Source of the DNA: Streptomyces globisporus
Lineage (GTDB): Bacteria > Actinomycetota > Actinomycetes > Streptomycetales > Streptomycetaceae
Assembly (NCBI RefSeq): GCF_003501885.1
Contig: NZ_QWFA01000008.1
Span: forward strand, 4,322 to 62,617
Direction: 5' to 3'
DNA: 58,296 nucleotides
In this document: positions 36,039-44,468 of the stretch, in pieces
Position numbering within the stretch: the first letter of the stretch is position 1
Layout of the letters: the number at the start of each line of letters is the position of its first letter
Notes under the pieces: generated by a model
Told to the model about the DNA's origin: nothing
Databases searched by the model: none
Seen by the model: only the letters and a program-made list of their open reading frames with translations
Made by a program: the position numbers and the translations under genes

Positions 36039-36956
36039 TTACGCGGCCAGCGGCAGCACACTGGCGCCCGTCGCGTCGAGGGCCAGCCGATTCGCCGCCC
36101 AGCCCTCCCCCGCCAGTCGGGCGACCTTGTCGGCCGAACCCTCCTCCGTCAGCGCCAGGACCGTGGGTCCGGCGCCGGAGATGACCGCGGGCACGCCGTC
36201 GGCGCGCAGGCGGTGCACCAGCTCCATGCTCTCCGGCATGGCCGGGCCCCGGTATTCCTGGTGGATCCGGTCCTCGGTGGCGGCGAGCAGCAGCTCGGGG
36301 CGGCGGGTCAGGGCCTCGACGAGCAGGGCCGCCCGGCCGGCGTTGAGGGCCGCGTCGACGTGCGGGACGGTGCGCGGGAGCAGGCCGCGCGCCGTCTCGG
36401 TGAGCACGGGGCGGCCGGGCACGAAGACGACGGGCACGACGGAGTCGGCGGGGTCCATCCGGATCGCCCGAGCCGAGCCGCCGTCCATCCAGGCGAGGGT
36501 GAATCCGCCGAGCAGACAGGCCGCTACGTTGTCGGGGTGTCCCTCGATCTCGGTCGCCAGCTCCAGCAGGGCCGCGTCGTCGAGGCGGGCGTCGCCGCCG
36601 GTCGTCACGGCGCGGGCGGCGACGATTCCGGCGCAGATGGCGGCGGAGGAGGAGCCGAGGCCGCGGCCGTGCGGGATGCGGTTGGCGCAGACGATCTCCA
36701 GCCCGCGGGGCTGGCCGCCGAGCAGGTCGAACGCGGTGCGCAGGGAGCGCACGAGCAGGTGGCTCTCGTCGCGGGGCAGGCTCTCACTGCCCTCACCTGC
36801 GATGTCGATGTGCAACCCGGAGTCGGCGACCCGGACGACGACGTCGTCGTACAGCCCCAGCGAGAGGCCGAGGGCGTCGAAACCCGGCCCCAGGTTGGCG
36901 CTGGTGGCGGGGACGCGCACCCGGACGGCGGCGGCTCGGAACGCGGGACCGGCCAT
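36039..36956 (-). CDS. thrB: Homoserine kinase
   Basis: Phosphorylates homoserine on the way to threonine. A 305-residue GHMP kinase: the N-terminal VRVRVPATSANLGPGFDALG and the ATP loop PHGRGLGSSSAAI are both present, and the C-terminal VISGAGPTVLAL is the third GHMP motif. The start at MAGPAFRAAAVRV has AAGGAG about 12 bases upstream, slightly distant. It is separated from thrC by 405 bp that include the thrC terminator, so it is probably transcribed on its own rather than with hom-thrC. Confidence 0.95.
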   Translation of the reverse strand: MAGPAFRAAAVRVRVPATSANLGPGFDALGLSLGLYDDVVVRVADSGLHIDIAGEGSESLPRDESHLLVRSLRTAFDLLGGQPRGLEIVCANRIPHGRGLGSSSAAICAGIVAARAVTTGGDARLDDAALLELATEIEGHPDNVAACLLGGFTLAWMDGGSARAIRMDPADSVVPVVFVPGRPVLTETARGLLPRTVPHVDAALNAGRAALLVEALTRRPELLLAATEDRIHQEYRGPAMPESMELVHRLRADGVPAVISGAGPTVLALTEEGSADKVARLAGEGWAANRLALDATGASVLPLAA

Positions 36957-37179
36957 CGGTCGGACCACTCCTTGTAAGGCGGCGGGGATGCAGTGCGGTG
37001 GATCTGCGGCGGGGGTCTGCGGGGACGGGTCGGGACACAGTGCGCACCGGGGTGTACAGGGGATCCGGTGGCCCGTCCCACGTTCGCCCACGACGGCTGC
37101 CGTACCGCAGCGGACCGTCGGGCGGGTGTCGGGCGGATGGGGTACAGCTTATCGAAGGAAGGTTCTGTCGCGACATAGG

Positions 37180-37223
37180 GCGCACAGGAGGCGCACGATG
37201 CGTGTCGCCCGCCTCCTATGCGC
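37180..37223. repeat. Hairpin containing AGGAGG
   Basis: GCGCA-AGGAGGCG pairs with CGCCTCCT-TGCGC, each arm carrying one unpaired base. The left arm contains the AGGAGG that would serve the small plus-strand ORF. Confidence 0.6.
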
Positions 37224-37269
37224 TCTCCGCCCCGGAAAGAGGGCGGTTGAGCTGGGTTGTCACGGTTGA
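37198..37269 (+). CDS. Possible 23-residue small ORF
   Basis: ATG at 37198 is preceded by AGGAGG at an ideal six-base spacing and encodes MRVARLLCALRPGKRAVELG, then CHG and a TGA stop. It contains two cysteines and several basic residues. The ribosome site lies in the stem of a hairpin and a perfect 10-bp palindrome lies just upstream, so regulated translation is conceivable. Nothing downstream on the plus strand could be controlled by it except antisense thrC sequence. Treat it as a candidate only. Confidence 0.3.
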   Translation: MRVARLLCALRPGKRAVELGCHG

Positions 37270-37313
37270 CCGGGCGGCGTCGCCACGGTCGACGGGGTGG
37301 CCGTGCCGTGGCC

Positions 37314-37355
37314 GCCGGACCCTGGGCCGCGGCGGCTGCCGCGGCCCGGTCCGGC
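37314..37355 (-). terminator. Terminator after thrC
   Basis: GGGCCGCGGC pairs with GCCGCGGCCC around the loop GGCT, extended below a two-base bulge by GCCGGACC / GGTCCGGC. It starts seven bases beyond the thrC stop. Confidence 0.85.
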
Positions 37356-37361
37356 ACCGGC

Positions 37362-38432
37362 TCAGGCGAGCCCGAGCTTCTCGGCGGCGGTGGCCGCGTC
37401 GACCGGGACCGTGACCGGCTGCGGGGCGCCCGCGACGGCCCAGTCGGGGTCCTTGAGGCCGTTGCCGGTGACCGTGCAGACGATCTTCTGGCCGGGGTCG
37501 ACCTTGCCCTCCTCGGCGGCCTTGAGCAGACCCGCGACGGACGCGGCCGACGCGGGCTCCACGAAGACGCCCTCCTGCGAGGCCAACAGCCGGTACGCGG
37601 ACAGGATCTGCCGGTCCGTCACCTCGTCGATGAAGCCGCCCGACTCGTCCCGCGCGGCGAGCGCGTAGTTCCAGGAGGCCGGGTTCCCGATGCGGATCGC
37701 GGTGGCGATGGTGGACGGGTCCTTGACGACCTCGCCGCGCACGATGGGCGCCGAACCGGAGGCCTGGAAGCCCCACATGCGCGGGGAGCGGGAGGAGACG
37801 CCGTCACCGGCGTACTCGGTGTACCCCTTCCAGTACGCGGTGATGTTGCCCGCGTTGCCGACCGGCAGGACGTGGATGTCGGGGGCGTCGCCGAGCGCGT
37901 CGACGATCTCGAACGCGGCGGTCTTCTGGCCCTCGATACGGACCGGGTTGACCGAATTGACCAGCGCCACCGGGTAGTTGTCCGAGAGCGCGCGGGCCAG
38001 GGTCAGGCAGTCGTCGAAGTTGCCGTCGACCTGGAGGATCTTGGCGCCGTGCACGAGGGCCTGGCCCATCTTGCCGAGCGCGATCTTGCCCTGCGGCACG
38101 AGGACGGCGCAGACCATCCCCGCGCGCACCGCGTACGCCGCGGCGGAGGCGGAGGTGTTGCCGGTGGAGGCGCAGATGACGGCCTTCGCCCCCTCCTCCT
38201 TGGCCCGGGTGATGGCCATGGTCATGCCGCGGTCCTTGAAGGAACCGGTGGGGTTGGCGCCCTCGACCTTGAGGTGCACCTCGCAGCCCGTGCGCTCGGA
38301 GAGGACCTGCGCCGGTACGAGCGGCGTGCCGCCCTCACGAAGCGTGACGACCGGCGTCGTCGCCGTGACCGGAAGCCGGTCCCGGTACTCCTCGATGATG
38401 CCGCGCCACTGGTGGGTGCCCTTGCTGGTCAT
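37362..38432 (-). CDS. thrC: Threonine synthase
   Basis: Converts O-phosphohomoserine to threonine with PLP. 356 residues, a fold-type II enzyme. The PLP Lys is K66 ([11 protein letters not shown]) and the phosphate-binding loop is PVGNAGN. It is the short, cytosolic-type form common in actinobacteria. The ATG at 38432 is seven bases downstream of the hom stop, so the two genes are co-transcribed and probably co-translated. A strong terminator follows. Confidence 0.96.
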   Translation of the reverse strand: MTSKGTHQWRGIIEEYRDRLPVTATTPVVTLREGGTPLVPAQVLSERTGCEVHLKVEGANPTGSFKDRGMTMAITRAKEEGAKAVICASTGNTSASAAAYAVRAGMVCAVLVPQGKIALGKMGQALVHGAKILQVDGNFDDCLTLARALSDNYPVALVNSVNPVRIEGQKTAAFEIVDALGDAPDIHVLPVGNAGNITAYWKGYTEYAGDGVSSRSPRMWGFQASGSAPIVRGEVVKDPSTIATAIRIGNPASWNYALAARDESGGFIDEVTDRQILSAYRLLASQEGVFVEPASAASVAGLLKAAEEGKVDPGQKIVCTVTGNGLKDPDWAVAGAPQPVTVPVDAATAAEKLGLA

Positions 38433-38439
38433 GGGTCCT

Positions 38440-39732
38440 TTACTCCCCTTCAACACGCATGATGCTGGCGACACCGCGCACGGTGTCGAGCTTGCGCAGC
38501 GCTTCGACGGTCCCGGAGAGGGCGGCGTCGGGCGCGCGGTGGGTGACGACGACGAGCGATGCCTCGCCGTCCTTTCCCTGCTGGCGGACCGTATCGATCG
38601 ATACGCCCTGCTCGGCGAAGACCGTCGCGACCTGGGCGAGCACGCCCGGCTTGTCGGCCACGTCGAGGCTGATGTGGTAGCGCGTGACGACCTCGCCCAT
38701 GGGGCTGACCGGCAGGCGCGTGTAGGCGGACTCACCGGGTCCGGTGGCCTCGCCCAGTTTGTTGCGGCAGACCGCGACGAGGTCGCCGAGGACCGCGGAG
38801 GCGGTCGGGGAGCCGCCGGCGCCGGGCCCGTAGAACATGAGCTGTCCGGCGGCCTCGGCCTCGACGAACACCGCGTTGTACGCCTCGCGGACGGAGGCCA
38901 GCGGGTGGCTGAGCGGGATCATCGCGGGGTGGACGCGGGCGGTGACGGAGGCCCCGTCGGCGGCGCGCTCGCAGATGGCCAGCAGCTTGACCGTGCAGCC
39001 CATGCGGCGGGCGGAGGCGATGTCGGCGGCGGTGACCTCGGTGATGCCCTCGCGGTGCACGTCGCCGATCTTCACGCGGGTGTGGAAGGCGATCCCGGCG
39101 AGGATCGCGGCCTTCGCGGCGGCGTCGAAGCCCTCGACGTCGGCGGTCGGGTCGGCCTCGGCGTACCCGAGGGCGGTGGCCTCGTCGAGCGCCTCGGAGT
39201 AACCGGCGCCGCTGGTGTCCATCTTGTCGAGGATGAAGTTGGTCGTGCCGTTGACGATGCCGAGCACCCGGTTGACCTTGTCGCCCGCGAGCGACTCGCG
39301 CAGCGGCCGCACCAGCGGGATGGCCCCGGCGACGGCGGCCTCGTAGTAGAGGTCGCGGCCGTACTTCTCGGCGGCGGCGTGCAGGGCCGCGCCGTCCTCG
39401 GCGAGCAGCGCCTTGTTCGCGGAGACGACGCTCGCGCCGTTCTCGAACGCGGTGGTGATGAGTGTACGGGCGGGCTCGATGCCCCCGATGACCTCGACGA
39501 CGACGTCGATGTCGCCGCGCTGGACGAGCGCGGTCGCGTCGGTGGTGATCAGTGCGGGGTCGATGCCCTCACGCACCTTCGAGGGCCGGCGGACGGCGAC
39601 ACCGGCGAGCTCGACGGGCGCGCCGATGCGCGCCGCGAGGTCGTCGGCGTGCGTCGTCATGATGCGCGCCACCTCTGAGCCGACCACACCACAGCCCAGC
39701 AGCGCCACCTTCAGCGGACGCGTACGCATCAT
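38440..39732 (-). CDS. hom: Homoserine dehydrogenase with ACT domain
   Basis: Reduces aspartate semialdehyde to homoserine at the branch point to threonine, isoleucine and methionine. 430 residues: NAD(P) site GCGVVG (13-18), the catalytic region with [11 protein letters not shown] and [15 protein letters not shown], and a C-terminal ACT domain (~350-430, [20 protein letters not shown] read in part) that usually gives threonine feedback inhibition. The start at MMRTRPLKV (39732) was chosen for GAGG four to seven bases upstream; an ATG at 39759 is also open. Confidence 0.95.
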   Translation of the reverse strand: MMRTRPLKVALLGCGVVGSEVARIMTTHADDLAARIGAPVELAGVAVRRPSKVREGIDPALITTDATALVQRGDIDVVVEVIGGIEPARTLITTAFENGASVVSANKALLAEDGAALHAAAEKYGRDLYYEAAVAGAIPLVRPLRESLAGDKVNRVLGIVNGTTNFILDKMDTSGAGYSEALDEATALGYAEADPTADVEGFDAAAKAAILAGIAFHTRVKIGDVHREGITEVTAADIASARRMGCTVKLLAICERAADGASVTARVHPAMIPLSHPLASVREAYNAVFVEAEAAGQLMFYGPGAGGSPTASAVLGDLVAVCRNKLGEATGPGESAYTRLPVSPMGEVVTRYHISLDVADKPGVLAQVATVFAEQGVSIDTVRQQGKDGEASLVVVTHRAPDAALSGTVEALRKLDTVRGVASIMRVEGE

Positions 39733-39778
39733 CCGACCTCGTTTCTCATACATGCTCATTGGGGACCAGTCTCACTCA

Positions 39779-39807
39779 CCGGACGGGAGTTTCTGACCCC
39801 CGTCCGG
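39779..39807 (-). terminator. Hairpin between lysA and hom
   Basis: CCGGACGGG pairs with CCCGTCCGG over an 11-base loop, 21 bases past the lysA stop and 47 before the hom start. It probably separates the lysA and hom-thrC transcripts, or attenuates readthrough. Confidence 0.6.
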
Positions 39808-39827
39808 ATCCTGAGATGACTATTTCA

Positions 39828-41219
39828 TCAGCCGACATCGAGGCGCAGGAGATCTTCCTCCGTCTCGCGCCGGACGATCACACGGGCCTCGCCGTCGCGC
39901 ACCGCGACGACCGGCGGGCGCAGCGCGTGGTTGTAGTTGCTCGCCATGGAACGGCAGTACGCACCGGTGGCGGGGACGGCGATCAGGTCGCCGGGGGCCA
40001 GGTCGGCGGGGAGGAACGCGTCCTTGACCACGATGTCGCCGCTCTCGCAGTGCTTGCCGACGACCCGGACGAGCATCGGTTCGGCGTCCGAGGTGCGCGA
40101 GACGAGTGCGACGCTGTACTCGGCGTCGTACAGCGCCGTGCGGATGTTGTCGGACATGCCGCCGTCGACGCTGACGTACGTCCGCAGCCCCTCCAGGGGC
40201 TTGATCGTGCCGACCTCGTACAGCGTGAACGCGGTGGGTCCGACGATGGCGCGGCCCGGCTCGACGGAGATCCGGGGCGTACGCAGCTTCGCGGCCTCGC
40301 ACTCGCGGGTGACGATGTCGCTGAGCGCCTTGGCGATCTCGTGCGGCTCGCGGGGGTCGTCATCGGAGGTGTACGCGATGCCGAGGCCGCCGCCGAGGTC
40401 GATCTCGGGCAGTTCGACGCCGTGCTCGTCACGGATCTCGGCGAGCAGCTGCACCACGCGCCGGGCGGAGACCTCGAAGCCGGCCATGTCGAAGATCTGC
40501 GAGCCGATGTGGGAGTGGACGCCGATGAGTTCGAGCCCGTCGAGCGCGAGCGCGCGGCGCACGGCCTCGGCGGCCTGCCCGTCGGCGAGCGCGATGCCGA
40601 ACTTCTGGTCCTCGTGCGCGGTGGCGATGAACTCGTGGGTGTGGGCCTCGACGCCGACGGTGACGCGGATCTGCACGCGCTGCCGCACCCCGTGGCGCTG
40701 GGCGATGTGGGCGACGCGGACGATCTCCTGGAAGGAGTCGAGCACGATCCGCCCGACGCCGGCCTCGACGGCGCGCTCGATCTCGGCGACGGTCTTGTTG
40801 TTGCCGTGGAAGGCGATGCGCTCGGCGGGCATACCCGCGTCGAGAGCGGTGGTCAGCTCTCCGCCGGAGCACACGTCGAGGTTGAGCCCCTCCTCCTCGA
40901 GCCAGCGCACGACGGCGCGGGAGAGGAAGGCCTTGCCGGCGTAGAAGACGTCGGCGTCAGGCCCGAAGGCGTCGGCCCAGGCGCGGCAGCGGGCCCGGAA
41001 GTCGCTCTCGTCGAGGAAGTAGGCGGGGGTGCCGAACTCCTCGGCGAGCCGGGCGACGGCGATCCCGCCGACGGTGAGGGCGCCGTCCGCGTCACGGGTG
41101 ACGGTGCGCGACCAGACCTTCTCGTCGAGGACGTTGAGGTCGGCGGCGGGGGCGGAGTAGTGGCCCTCGGGGAGGACGTCGGCGTGACGGGGGCCTGCGG
41201 GGTGTGCGGAGCGGCTCAT
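39828..41219 (-). CDS. lysA: Diaminopimelate decarboxylase
   Basis: Last step of lysine synthesis, decarboxylating meso-DAP. 463 residues. The PLP Lys is K96 ([10 protein letters not shown]) on an alanine-racemase-type barrel. The C-terminal domain carries GKHCESGD, with the conserved substrate-binding Cys, and [12 protein letters not shown]. It is 32 bp downstream of nrtL on the same strand, so they likely share a transcript. In many actinobacteria lysA follows argS; here the ArgS relative takes that place. Confidence 0.96.
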   Translation of the reverse strand: MSRSAHPAGPRHADVLPEGHYSAPAADLNVLDEKVWSRTVTRDADGALTVGGIAVARLAEEFGTPAYFLDESDFRARCRAWADAFGPDADVFYAGKAFLSRAVVRWLEEEGLNLDVCSGGELTTALDAGMPAERIAFHGNNKTVAEIERAVEAGVGRIVLDSFQEIVRVAHIAQRHGVRQRVQIRVTVGVEAHTHEFIATAHEDQKFGIALADGQAAEAVRRALALDGLELIGVHSHIGSQIFDMAGFEVSARRVVQLLAEIRDEHGVELPEIDLGGGLGIAYTSDDDPREPHEIAKALSDIVTRECEAAKLRTPRISVEPGRAIVGPTAFTLYEVGTIKPLEGLRTYVSVDGGMSDNIRTALYDAEYSVALVSRTSDAEPMLVRVVGKHCESGDIVVKDAFLPADLAPGDLIAVPATGAYCRSMASNYNHALRPPVVAVRDGEARVIVRRETEEDLLRLDVG

Positions 41220-41251
41220 CGTGATGCTCTCTCGGGTCTCTTCTGATCTCG

Positions 41252-42334
41252 TCAGAGATGTTCGGGCGCGCGGATGCCGAGCAGGGACAGGCCGCCTGCC
41301 AGCACCGTCCCGGCGGCTTCGGCGATGGCCAGCCGGGTGCGGTGGGCGGCCGAGGGTTTCTCGTCACCGGCGGGCAGGGGCGGGCAGGAGTCGTGGAAGT
41401 CGAAGAACGCGTGGGCGACGGCTTCCAGCTGCCGGGCGACCCGATCGGGCGCGCGGTGACGGGCCCCGGCGAGGAGGACGCCGGGGTGGTCGGCCATGAG
41501 GTCGAGGAGGGGGCGGGCGGCCGCGTCGTACGGTGTGGGGCTTTCGCCGTACGGGGCTGCCTCGGCGGTGAAGCCGAGGAGGGCGGCCCCGCGGGTGAGG
41601 GCGCGGGCCCTGGCGTGGGCGTAGCGGACCCGGAAGAGCGGGTTGGCCTCGCCCTGGACAAGCAGTTCGGGGCCGAGGGCGGCGCGGTCGTGTCCGGCGG
41701 CCCGCAGAAGCCCCCAGCGGGCCGCGTCGGGCCCGAGCCGCTCCAGCAGCTCCCCCGCGGTGGCCCCGGCGGGAACGGGGCGGATCTCGGTGAGCGGTAC
41801 GGGGAGTGTCCCGCACGTGTCGACGGTGACGCCGAGGCGGACCCAGTCCGGGTCGGGCGCCTGTTCGCAGGTGGTCCGGCCCCGGGCGCCCTGGGCGACG
41901 AGGAGCCGGAACACGGCCTGGGCGGTGACGGCGGCGCGGACCTCCCGCGCGTGGTGGAACTGGTGGATCTCGTCCCGGAGCGCGTCCCCGTGCCCGTACG
42001 CGAGGCCCTGTTCCCTTACGGCGGCGAGCACGGCCCGGTCGCTCTCGGCCGGTGCGTCGAGGGTGAAGCTCAGGAACCCGGGACCGGTGATCTCGACCCG
42101 CCCGACGCCGGGCTCGGCGGCGACGCGTTCGCGCAGGATGCGGGCGACCTCCAGGGCGGGCAGCGCGGCGGGCCCGGCGAGCTGGAGGGCGACGGCGCAG
42201 GCGTAGTCGCCGCTGCCGCCGGGCCGGGTCCGCTCCACCCGCACGCGCGCGGGCACGGGCGCGCGCAACGCGTCCTCGTCGACCGCGCGGCGCACGGCGT
42301 GCAGCACGGTCCGGGAGAGCTCGGCGGGGGTCAC
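41252..42334 (-). CDS. nrtL: NrtL, ArgS-related anticodon-binding protein without catalytic core
   Basis: 360 residues. The N-terminus resembles the ArgRS additional domain ([38 protein letters not shown] split here, FLSFTLDA), and the C-terminus resembles the all-helical DALR anticodon-binding domain ([12 protein letters not shown] and [11 protein letters not shown]). The Rossmann catalytic domain with HIGH/KMSK is absent, so aminoacylation is not expected. NCBI names this actinobacterial family NrtL. It lies just upstream of lysA, the position held by argS in many relatives, and may be a decayed or repurposed synthetase. Confidence 0.8.
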   Translation of the reverse strand: MTPAELSRTVLHAVRRAVDEDALRAPVPARVRVERTRPGGSGDYACAVALQLAGPAALPALEVARILRERVAAEPGVGRVEITGPGFLSFTLDAPAESDRAVLAAVREQGLAYGHGDALRDEIHQFHHAREVRAAVTAQAVFRLLVAQGARGRTTCEQAPDPDWVRLGVTVDTCGTLPVPLTEIRPVPAGATAGELLERLGPDAARWGLLRAAGHDRAALGPELLVQGEANPLFRVRYAHARARALTRGAALLGFTAEAAPYGESPTPYDAAARPLLDLMADHPGVLLAGARHRAPDRVARQLEAVAHAFFDFHDSCPPLPAGDEKPSAAHRTRLAIAEAAGTVLAGGLSLLGIRAPEHL

Positions 42335-42389
42335 GGGTCAAGCGTAGGTGAGAGAGGGGGGCACTTTGCGACCCGGTTTCGCCATCCGG

Positions 42390-42824
42390 TCAGCCGGCGG
42401 TGCTCCCCGCCCGCCCGGCACCGCGCCGCCCGTCCGCCGAGGGCTCTTCCTCCCCGGTCACCAGCCGGCGCATGATCCGCACCAGTTCCCTGGGCTCGAA
42501 CGGCTTCGCCAGGAACGCGTCGACTCCGGCCGCCACGCCCGCGTCGACCTCGTAAGGCGTACAGGCGCTGATGACGGCGATGGGGAGCCGGCGGGTGCGG
42601 GGGTCGGAGCGCAGCCGGGTGGCGGTCTCCAGACCGTCCAGCCTGGGCATCACGACGTCGAGGGTGATGGCGTCGGGGCGGACTCTCGCGACCAGGTCCA
42701 GGGCCTCGACACCATCGGCCGCGGTCACGACCTCGAAGCCCTCCAGCTCGAGATTGACCCTGATCAGCTGCCGGATGACCTTGTTGTCGTCGACAACAAG
42801 CACGCGGCCGTACGCCCCTGACAC
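42390..42824 (-). CDS. Orphan single-domain response regulator
   Basis: 144 residues made almost entirely of a CheY-like receiver domain. The acidic pocket is D12-D13, the phosphoacceptor is D56 (AITLDVVMPRLDG) and the conserved Lys lies in FLAKPFEP. No DNA-binding output domain and no kinase gene is adjacent. GTG at 42824 was preferred because relatives begin VSGAYGRVLVVDDN; an ATG at 42872 is possible. It lies 55 bp upstream of nrtL-lysA in the same direction. The partner kinase is unknown. Confidence 0.85.
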   Translation of the reverse strand: MSGAYGRVLVVDDNKVIRQLIRVNLELEGFEVVTAADGVEALDLVARVRPDAITLDVVMPRLDGLETATRLRSDPRTRRLPIAVISACTPYEVDAGVAAGVDAFLAKPFEPRELVRIMRRLVTGEEEPSADGRRGAGRAGSTAG

Positions 42825-42991
42825 CCTTCGAGAGTAGGTCGGCCGGAGGGGCGGCGTCCGGGTTTTGTCCACTTCCGCCCCGGACGGGTGGCCACCGCCT
42901 CACCGCGCCGCTTCCCCGCCCCGCCCGACCGGGAGGAAGAGGCGCGGAGGCACGGCGGAATACCTGTTCACGGACACCCCGTGGGAGCTGG

Positions 42992-42997
42992 TAGTGT
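42992..42997 (+). promoter_or_regulatory. Probable -10 element of the tRNA-Arg promoter
   Basis: TAGTGT lies 30 bases before the tRNA 5' end and fits the Streptomyces -10 pattern. The -35 is unclear; TTCACG with a 19-bp spacer is the best candidate. Confidence 0.4.
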
Positions 42998-43027
42998 TTC
43001 ACCCGTCGCAGAGCAACACCGCGATTC

Positions 43028-43099
43028 GCCCCCGTAGCTCAGGGGATAGAGCATCGGCCTCCGGAGCCGGGTGCGCAGGTTCGAATCCTGCCGGGGGCA
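43028..43099 (+). tRNA. tRNA-Arg(CCG)
   Basis: A 72-base cloverleaf. The acceptor stem is GCCCCCG / CGGGGGC, with the D-arm GCTC...GAGC, anticodon loop CTCCGGA with anticodon CCG, T-arm GCAGG-TTCGAAT-CCTGC and discriminator A. CCA is not encoded. It reads the arginine codon CGG, which is common in high-GC genomes. A strong intrinsic terminator follows 14 bases later. Confidence 0.95.
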
Positions 43100-43113
43100 C
43101 TTCCGGATTGAAG

Positions 43114-43145
43114 AACCGGACCAGCAGCGGCTGGTCCGGTTTTTT
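43114..43145 (+). terminator. Intrinsic terminator of tRNA-Arg
   Basis: A perfect 12-bp stem, AACCGGACCAGC paired with GCTGGTCCGGTT, has a four-base loop and is followed by a T-run. Confidence 0.92.
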
Positions 43146-43219
43146 CGTGTGCGCCGCGCATACCGCAGCCTCGTGAGGGCGAGCGGGGTGCGGCCCGGCT
43201 CGCCCTCACCAGGGGGTGG

Positions 43220-43780
43220 TCAGAACTTCCCGTCGACCGGGATCCAGCCGGACCAGGCCTCGGGCTGGTAGAACTTGCCGGTGTCGCCGTCGTAGCGCAG
43301 GACGCGCAGGCGTACGTTGCCGGTCTCGCGGTAGTCCTTGTTGCAGGTCGCCCAGGTGTTCACGCCGAGCTTGTTGACGCAGACCTCCTCGGCGCGCCCG
43401 TAGTCGGTGTAGACCCCGACGGCGGCGGACATGCCGTCCTTCTTGGTGTCGCCCGCCCAGACGATGTCGCCGTTGTGCTGGAAGCACCCGCTGGTGCCGT
43501 AGGCGGCCGTCGCGCCCAGGCACGTGTTGGACGGCGGGGCGGCCTTGGCGGCCATCGCGCCCGCCGGTCCCGTCTTCTCGTCCTCGTCCGACGGGAAGGG
43601 GATCTCCGTGCCGGGTTCCGTGGCGAGGCCTTCGACGATCCTCACGTCCATGGGCAGCTGGACTTCCACGGGGGTCTCCGGGGCGTCGTCGGCGAGCGCC
43701 GGCGTCGCGGTGACGGCCGAGAGGGCGAGTGCCGACGCCCCGGCGAGAGCGCTCAACTTCGAGCGCCAGTTTTCACGCAT
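43220..43780 (-). CDS. Secreted protein of unknown function
   Basis: 186 residues. A Sec-type signal peptide (~1-31, ALAGASALALSAVTATPALA) is followed by an acidic stretch and a C-terminal domain with four cysteines (CLGATAAYGTSGCF, EEVCVNKL, WATCNKDY) that could form two disulfides. Aromatic and Gly residues suggest a small beta-rich extracellular fold. I do not recognise the family. It is monocistronic, 120 bp from the tRNA, which it faces. Confidence 0.7.
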   Translation of the reverse strand: MRENWRSKLSALAGASALALSAVTATPALADDAPETPVEVQLPMDVRIVEGLATEPGTEIPFPSDEDEKTGPAGAMAAKAAPPSNTCLGATAAYGTSGCFQHNGDIVWAGDTKKDGMSAAVGVYTDYGRAEEVCVNKLGVNTWATCNKDYRETGNVRLRVLRYDGDTGKFYQPEAWSGWIPVDGKF

Positions 43781-43958
43781 GCTTCACTACCCCCGCGCCT
43801 GACCTCTGTGGCGAGATCATCAATTATCAAATGTGAACAGGGTGTGAGACTAAGAGATCGCTGTGACGGAAGGAAGGGGTCTCTGTGACGCAAGTGGCTG
43901 CCGGTGCCCATGATCCTGACCGTCACACGGGCTCCGATGGCGGTGCCGGTACGCAGAA

Positions 43959-43996
43959 CGGGAGGGCGGGCACACCGTGGTGTGCCCGCCCTCCCG
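43959..43996 (-). terminator. Terminator after the small lipoprotein gene
   Basis: A perfect 17-bp stem, CGGGAGGGCGGGCACAC paired with GTGTGCCCGCCCTCCCG, has a four-base loop and starts 34 bases beyond the stop codon. Confidence 0.85.
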
Positions 43997-44030
43997 CTCC
44001 GGTTCCCTCACCCGCTCACCGGGGATGCGC

Positions 44031-44354
44031 TCACGGCAGGGTGGGCGGCTCGGCGGCCCGCTCCCCCTCGGTGACTTCGGCGAACGAGGGGTCGACGGCA
44101 CACTCCGCCGGGATGTCGGCGGCGGAGCGGGCGCACTTCTCGGGCCCCGCGACGCTCTGCTCGTTCAACTCGGGCGAGCCCGCCTGACGCTTGCCCGTCT
44201 CCATGTTCTCCGCCAGCCCCTCCACGGAGGCCGGCGCGGTGGGGGCGGCGGGCCGCTCGGCGTCCACGACGTCCGGCGACGACGAACAGGCCGCCAGGCC
44301 GGCCGTGGCGCACAGGACGAGGGCGGCCGAGGCCGCGGCGGTACGAAGTCGCAT
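44031..44354 (-). CDS. Small lipoprotein, function unknown
   Basis: 107 residues with a lipoprotein signal: hydrophobic segment ~6-19 and lipobox L20-A-A-C23. The mature part is acidic, Pro/Ala-rich and has two further cysteines (EKCARSA, AECAVDPS). No domain is recognised. It lies downstream of glyA on the same strand across a 114-bp gap and ends at a strong hairpin. Confidence 0.7.
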   Translation of the reverse strand: MRLRTAAASAALVLCATAGLAACSSSPDVVDAERPAAPTAPASVEGLAENMETGKRQAGSPELNEQSVAGPEKCARSAADIPAECAVDPSFAEVTEGERAAEPPTLP

Positions 44355-44468
44355 GGAAATCCCCCCTACGCAGATGCCCGGACACCCGGGTCATCAGTCG
44401 ATCCACGGTGCCACAGAGGGGGGTTGGGAGGGCGGAGAACAGGTGAAGAAGGCGCGCAGAGTGCCTCG

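Larger units (their letters stand above)
36957..37313. other. Intergenic region between thrB and the thrC terminator
   Basis: It should hold the thrB promoter. Visible structure is a palindrome TGTCG-CGACA (37166-37175), a hairpin at 37180-37223 and a possible 23-codon ORF on the plus strand at 37198. No other gene is supported. Confidence 0.4.

Noticed and set aside
36957..37361. Threonine attenuator in the thrB leader
   Set aside because: No leader peptide with Thr or Ile codons was found on the minus strand, and the hairpins present are explained as the thrC terminator and a plus-strand structure.
43028..43099. tRNA-Arg as an integration site for a mobile element
   Set aside because: No integrase gene, no duplicated tRNA 3' end and no phage or plasmid genes within the neighbouring sequence.
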